NCBI GenBank assembly: GCA_049999725.1
Contig: JBNGIS010018210.1
Coordinates: forward strand, 1-48,512
Origin: Haplomitrium mnioides
Lineage: Eukaryota > Marchantiophyta > Haplomitriopsida > Calobryales
Reading direction: 5' to 3'
DNA length: 48,512 nt
Under the pieces are notes generated by a model. It was not told where the DNA came from. It ran no database searches and saw only the letters and a list, made by a program, of their open reading frames with translations. Made by a program: the position numbers and the translations under genes. Of this stretch, positions 43,300-48,512 are shown piece by piece; position 1 is the first letter of the stretch, and each line of letters starts with the position of its first letter.

Positions 43300-45551
43300 T
43301 AAAAAAGTTCTCAAAAGTGTGGACAAGTGCAGAGGTATTAGCTAAATTATTCAATGGCTCCTAAGTAGCTTCATAAAGAAGGTAGTCTTTCTAGCAAACC
43401 AAATATTTGACAATCTCATGATGATTGCGGTACCTTGTACGTTCTTCAAAAGTTGTTTAACCTCATACTCTTTATGACCATCAATAAGTTCAAGTGGTAA
43501 AGAAGGTTCTTAGGTACTTGTAAAAGCAAAAGAACGAGGGAGAAAAGCTTGGAGTAAAGAGACATGAAAGACTTGATGAATCTTCATGTAAAGAGGTAAA
43601 ACCAACTAATAGGCCACTTCTCCAATGCGAGTAGAGAGAGAAAAATAACCAATAAAGCAAGCACTAAACTTACTCATATGAAGCAAAGAAAGATTGGACG
43701 TGGAGAGCCAGACTTTGTCACCTACAGCAAAGGTCACCTCCCGATGATGAGTATCAACATATTGCTTTTGTCAATTATGAGCAACTTCCAATTTTTCCTT
43801 GGCTAGTCGAATTCCATGATGTAGCTGATGGAGAAAATCATCAACAACTAAACTCTTAGAAGTCTACGGTGATGCATGTTGAAGACTAGAGATTGTAGTA
43901 GGATGCTCACCATACATCAAAAAGAAAGGTGTGGTGTGTGTGGAGCTGTTGATGGAGTTATTGTAGAAGAACTCCACAATAGAGAGTAGCCAATCCCATT
44001 CCTCTTGCTCTTACAAAGTAAAAGATCGTAGCATATCTTCAATGGTTTGGTTGGCCCGTTTAGTTTGACCATCAGATTTCAGGTGATAATCAATAGACAT
44101 AGCCAATTTGGTCTTGAGAAAACCAAATATAGTGTGCCAAAACATGCTCGTGAATTGAGTGTCTCGGTCATAAATAATTACTTTGGAAATACCATGATGA
44201 GAGTAGATTGCTTCCAAATAAATTCATGCTAGCTCAGGTATTGTCACTGATTTAGTAGTTGAATGAATATGAATCATTTTGCCAAGCTTGTCCACAAAAA
44301 CAACAATAACATCATAGCCTGTAGAAGAACAAGATATCTCACACACAATATCCATACTCATATGCTCATATCGTTGATTGGGGATAGGTGACGGTTGCAA
44401 TAAGCATGCCCATTTAAGGTTGTAGCCTTTTTTTGTTGGCAAGCCAAGCAACTCCAAACATATCTCTCCACATCTAGATGCATCTTAGGCCAATAATAAA
44501 CCCATTGAAGATTGTTCAAAGTCTTCTCAACTCCAACGTGGCCACTAACTGTAGAATCATGTGCTTCATATACAATCTCAAAGTGAAGCTTGACATTATT
44601 AAGAACCCATACCTTATCGTGAAAGAAAATCAATCCTCTCATCTCTTTCACCAACTTCATTTGTTGTGCGGCAATGATCTCTTCATCTATCTTTACTACA
44701 GCCAACATTTTTGTCCACCAAGTAGGATGAATTGTGATTTCTAACATGATTTTGAGTTGAGGCATGCATGTCCAGGCATCTGCAATTTGATATTTTCCTT
44801 CCACATAACCATCTTCATTAATACACATCCTCCCATCTTTTATTTTCACAAATAATATTGGTGCATCATAAAGATAGATGTCTGGTTGAATGAACCTCTT
44901 CTCCAAGAACTCAAATATCTGAGATTTGCATTCCTCGAGTTCATGAGGATGTAATTGATGTGGTGTTTTGCATGGTGGAATACTTCGTAGAATAACCTCA
45001 ATCAATGCATCGTTTAGGCGGCAAGCCATGGGGTAAATCATTAGGAAAGACATCGTAAACTCCTTCAAAATACCTCATAAATCATGGGGAACTTTATTCT
45101 TTGAGTCATCTTTATCAACTATGAGTTCATGTATGAGCCTTAAAAACATTGTAGCTTGTATTTTGATTGAATATTCTCCAATCATATATAAGGGTAGGTG
45201 CCTTGAATGAGGTTGTACTCGATCTCTCCGAATCTTCCATTGAGATATTGTGAGTGTCTTCTTTTGCTAATCTACTTGCGAGTTATATCTTTGTAGCCAT
45301 TTCATTCCGAGAATCGCATCATATCTTGCCAATGTCGCGATCTTCCACTCCAAATTCTCTTTATAGTTACTCATATGGAGATCTATAGTTTGAGACAAAC
45401 ATTCAATAGGCTCACTTTGGCTATTTGTCATTTCAACCACCTCGTGCTCTTCTTTTTCAATTGGCAACTTTAGCGTCAAGGCTATCGCTCGTGATAGATA
45501 ATTTTCTTTCACCTTGGAGTCCACCAAAACTCTTATTGCCAATTCTTCCAT
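43300..45551 (-). pseudogene. Chromovirus T2 pol, reverse-transcriptase core deleted
   Basis: Protease (45551-45267): LVDSKVKENYLSRAIALTLK and YDAILGMKWLQRYNSQVD; the D-S/T-G active site reads DSK. A single frame of 236 codons (45068-44358) then runs from reverse-transcriptase start (LEKRFIQP, ILFVKIKDGRMCI) straight into the RNase H end (YQIADAWTCMPQ) at about 44800, then the integrase zinc finger (HDSTVSGHVGVEKTL, SCLACQQKK). The core has MSMDIV (first Asp), IIYDRDTQFTS (second Asp) and DGQTKRANQ, where K replaces the catalytic Glu (44217-44011). Chromodomain at 43450-43300. No YxDD motif is present. Confidence 0.8.
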
Positions 45552-45668
45552 CTATCCATCAACCACACTTAGTCCTCTATTTTTATTTTTTTTCTATGTA
45601 GTATATTTGCTTTTGTTGAAATCTTTCCTCGCCTTTCTTCTCTATCCCAACAAAACCACGAGGTTCTT

Positions 45669-46440
45669 TTACTGGTGTCCATTGTTTCCTTGACATTCTT
45701 CATCTTCTTTGTTGTTGACATTATATAGAGGCCGTTGAAACACTTGCCTTTGATTACATCGTACTACTCTACAATTTGGTGCAATGTGCCCTATTCGACC
45801 ACAATTGTAACATGTTCGCGTTTCTTGTTGTTCCTCAATTCTCCTTTCTAAAGCATTGTGTGGTCCTCCTAGTTGTTTATTGGGGCAATTGAAATCTCTT
45901 CTAATATGTCCCAACTCCATAGGCATGGGGCTATAATTCCCTCCTGTTTTTAAATCCCTAATGTTCCTTCCATTCTTTGAGCAAACAAGATGGCTTTGTC
46001 AACATCCTTTGGATTGCGCATTATAACTTCCCTTCGAATTTCCCTTTTTAATTCTTGCAAAAATTTGTCATGAGCCTTGGTTGAACTCATGTCTTCAATT
46101 TGGACTTGTAAGCTTTGAAACTTTTCAATATACCTTGCAACGCTTTCTTGTTTGCTCTAACCTCCAAAGCTTAGTCCTTGCAATTAATATGGAGTCTACT
46201 GCTTTGAAATTTTGTAATAAGTCTTCTTTAAGACTGCTCCACAAAAGTTGTTCTCCTCGTGTATTTTGTTGTTGTTCCCATCCTTGTAGCCAAATAGATG
46301 CATGCTCTATTAAAAATGACCTTGTAAATAATCCTTCTCCAAATCCGACGCATGCAGATTATACAACATATGAACTTCCATCCAATACACCCATCTTTCT
46401 ATAACACCTACCATGCGGCTTTCTCCATACGACTCTACTT
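45669..46440 (-). pseudogene. Chromovirus T2 gag
   Basis: Capsid part RMVGVIERWVYWMEVHMLYN (about 46430-46370), further fragments in other frames, and an 85-codon frame at 45926-45669 with an intact CCHC zinc knuckle CYNCGRIGHIAPNC (45810). About 95% similar to T1 by eye. Confidence 0.75.
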
Positions 46441-46872
46441 TACACGACTTGCTCATCTTTTGAAGCAATATTTCTTGACTCCCTTCTCCATTCTCTTGTT
46501 GCAACCACATTTTCACCATCTCTACCATTAACATATTTGTTTGTTGTTGAATTGCTATAAGGGCTGCCTTGAAGTTCTTCCAACTTTTCCATCATCTAAA
46601 CTCCTTCTAGATTGCTAGAATTCACCTCCATGATTTTTTGTCACAACTTAACTACTTGTAACTCATAAAAAACAAATAGATACACATTCCAATTATGCAG
46701 AATAGGTAAAATAAAAGGTTTAGTTGATGCTAACACTGAATCAAAAAACCTCTCGCCAAACTTACAAACAAGAAAATCTTGTTGCATTTGTTTAGGCCTT
46801 ACTCGAATAGAAATGTGACATTTGGAGTTGAACTCTTATAGAAGAGCTTGGTTCAAATCCATTTTCTATCTA

Positions 46873-47058
46873 TTACAGAACGTAAATGAAACACTCACAT
46901 GTAGCACCATAATTTGCCATAGGTAAGATAATAGATTCTGTGGATTCCATCACAAAAACCATAAAATCATCTCCAAAATTGTATACTAAAAATTGACGAA
47001 AGAAATTTTTGTCAATGTTAAACACACAAATAAGAGGCACAAATACTTCTTTCTTCAT
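46873..47058 (-). CDS. Short ORF in T2 leader, unknown
   Basis: Counterpart of 42314-42499, also 61 codons with the same end and the same GTGAGT (46898-46893). Amino-acid changes are scattered, so it is not clearly under selection. Confidence 0.35.
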   Translation of the reverse strand: MKKEVFVPLICVFNIDKNFFRQFLVYNFGDDFMVFVMESTESIILPMANYGATCECFIYVL

Positions 47059-47253
47059 TAGCTACAATAGCATCAAGTCAAACTTCTTATCCTCATTCAT
47101 AAAGGATGGAATATATGTTATTCTTTACTCATAAAAACTTGAGAGTTTAACTCTCTTGGAGTTAATGGAAAGTGGAGATTCCACTACTCCAAAAGGTATT
47201 TAGTACTTCTCCAAAAAGCAAAAAGGGCTAATCCACACTTCTTTAGAGAAGAC

Positions 47254-47268
47254 AAGCTTCAAAACCAT
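47254..47268 (-). other. Primer-binding-like site, T2
   Basis: On minus, ATGGTTTTGAAGCTT directly follows the 5' LTR; same position as in T1, with one or two further changes. Confidence 0.45.
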
Positions 47269-47777
47269 TGTAACACTACACACATACATTACACACAAGT
47301 TAGCACAAACACATATAAGAGAAGCGCATAAGGAACTTCAAAAACCCATAAGGTAAGAGATGCCAAACAAGACACTTTCCCTTATTTATATACTTGATAG
47401 AAAGCTTTTTGCCTACATAGGTGGAGGAACTCCATTGGTTCATTTTCGATCATTTTCTGATTGGACCACCCTTTACTTTTATTCTTCTTTTGCTATATGT
47501 CCTTATCTTTAAAACCTTCCATCTCTTTAGTTCTTCTTTTGCCACGTGCTTGTATCTTTAGAACCTTCTGTTTACTTTAATTCTCCACTTGCCACATGCT
47601 CTTATTTAGACTCCCTCTTTTTCTTTAATTCATTGACTTTCTCTCCTCTTCCCGCGTGTCCAACTCTCTATAATAGCAACCGCTTTTTGTTACTCTAACT
47701 TAGTAATGGCTTTCTAGACATAGTTGACACTATATCTTACTTCATTTTTAGCTATAGCTTTCTAAAGTTAGTGACCA
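47269..47777 (-). repeat. 5' LTR of T2 (509 bp)
   Basis: Starts TGTAACACTACACAC and ends TAGTGACCA in plus coordinates. Shorter than 42712-43255 through small deletions (near 47460 and 47650). Similarity to the other LTRs stops just after the CA. Confidence 0.75.
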
Positions 47778-47849
47778 TTACACTAGGCCGCATCTTCAAC
47801 TATTTGAACAATGTACTTAAGAATTTGCAAGCTCTAATGGAATTAAAGT

Positions 47850-48260
47850 TTCGACAACAATTTGAGGTACTTTGTTCCATCTTGATGGTATGATTGAGAA
47901 GCAATCTTGTGGAATGTTGGTGGGTAGCAAGAGTTTTGAAAATTTTATATCACTATATTTAACCAAGATAATCAAAGCAAAATTTAGACCTATCAAAAGG
48001 AGGGTTGTGATTATAGCCGATAGCCAAAAACATGATGTGTTTTGCTCTCAAAAGCCATTCCTTCTAAGGATTGGAAAAGAGTATATGGAATCTATACCAT
48101 TTGTTATTGCACCTCTGTAATATGACATTATTTTAGCATTTCTTTGGCTTGAAGATTGATCTGCTCAATTTGATTAGGCAAAGAAACAGATTCAAGCTAC
48201 CTTACAAGGCAAGAAATTTATTTTAGTGTTCAACACCATTGGTGAAGAAGCCTAAATCAG
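47850..48260 (+). pseudogene. Ty3/gypsy protease relic, third family
   Basis: The frame at 47872 reads FHLDGMIEKQSCGMLVGSKS, FENFISLYLTKIIK, then RVVIIADSQKHDV; after a stop at 48118, YDIILAFLWLEDWSAQFD. This is the layout of a retroviral-type aspartic protease (usual D-S-G...NFIS, then YD.ILG..WL). The D-S-G reads GSK. It is on plus, opposite to T1/T2, which end immediately to its left. Confidence 0.6.
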
Positions 48261-48512
48261 TTCAACATGTTAATTCAATGGAACAATAAATCCCTATCTT
48301 TGTAGTATGGATCAAGCCCATCATAAACTTGAGTAAGGAGGGAGGGAAAATTACGCCAACTGTTAGGGTCCAGGATGGGAATTAAAGACGCACGCAAGGA
48401 GAGGCAAAGGAGGAAGAAGTTAAGGAAAATGAAGAAAGCAAGCAAGCAAATGGCGGAATCGGCAAACAATGGACATTGTCGAAACGGAAGATTCTCATAA
48501 ATTCAACCAAAA
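48261..48512. other. Unassigned purine-rich end of window
   Basis: Sequence changes character at about 48360 to purine-rich DNA (GGAGAGGCAAAGGAGGAAGA). No coding match, though a minus frame of 64 codons is open. Possibly the edge of another LTR. Confidence 0.3.

Larger units (their letters stand above)
42712..47777 (-). mobile_element. Chromovirus copy T2 (non-autonomous)
   Basis: Same layout and same internal deletion as T1, with both LTRs (42712-43255 and 47269-47777). A left target duplication cannot be checked because of the tandem arrangement. Its right border (47778) falls in a different Ty3/gypsy relic read on plus. Confidence 0.82.

Overview
The window looks like a repeat-dense nuclear segment of a large land-plant genome; the species cannot be told from the sequence. 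The reasons are Ty3/gypsy chromovirus remains, a plant-type (Tat/Ogre-like) primer-binding region, LTRs of more than 4 kb, spliceosomal GT-AG introns and generally AT-rich DNA. I see no ordinary host gene, tRNA or rRNA. Nearly everything can be assigned to transposable elements nested inside one another. One run of 400 N (22164-22563) is an assembly gap.

The centrepiece is a DNA-transposon-like family, several copies of which are nested in each other. As reconstructed here, each copy has terminal inverted repeats containing a CTACTTT core and two divergently transcribed, intron-containing genes. One gene encodes a DUF7869-type, probably RNase-H-fold, transposase-like protein. The other encodes a ParB-like domain joined to a beta-class DNA amino-methyltransferase. 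Their introns and the ends of the element carry arrays of a palindromic motif (GTCCATGCGCGCATGGAC and variants) with periods of 24, 30 or about 36 bp.

Layout. 1-5808: right part of a giant-LTR retrotransposon with a gag relic, inserted into DUF7869 copy A (5809-9127, plus). 9128-10408: 3' flank of copy A, joined to a methyltransferase-gene fragment (10409-10678) that resumes at 38448-38535. 10679-38447: an outer element inserted in that fragment, with its methyltransferase gene on minus (14115 to 10985) and its DUF7869 gene on plus (14990-15784, 32550-32825, 35370-36903). 15785-32549: an inner element of the same family inserted in the outer DUF7869 exon. It contains a 4.16-kb solo LTR (15977-20140, 5-bp target duplication), a further truncated copy (20645-23803, methyltransferase on minus), a minus DUF7869 gene (26260 to 23804) and a plus methyltransferase gene (27247-31714). 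32826-34710: chromovirus remnant on minus. 38536-47777: two tandem minus-strand chromovirus copies that share an LTR and share one deletion removing the reverse-transcriptase core. 47850-48260: protease relic of another Ty3/gypsy element.

All coding regions carry stops or frameshifts, so no intact gene is present. Comparing copies still shows exon structure, motifs and conserved starts. The pairing of a ParB-methyltransferase gene with a transposase-like gene and palindrome arrays is the most unusual feature of the window.
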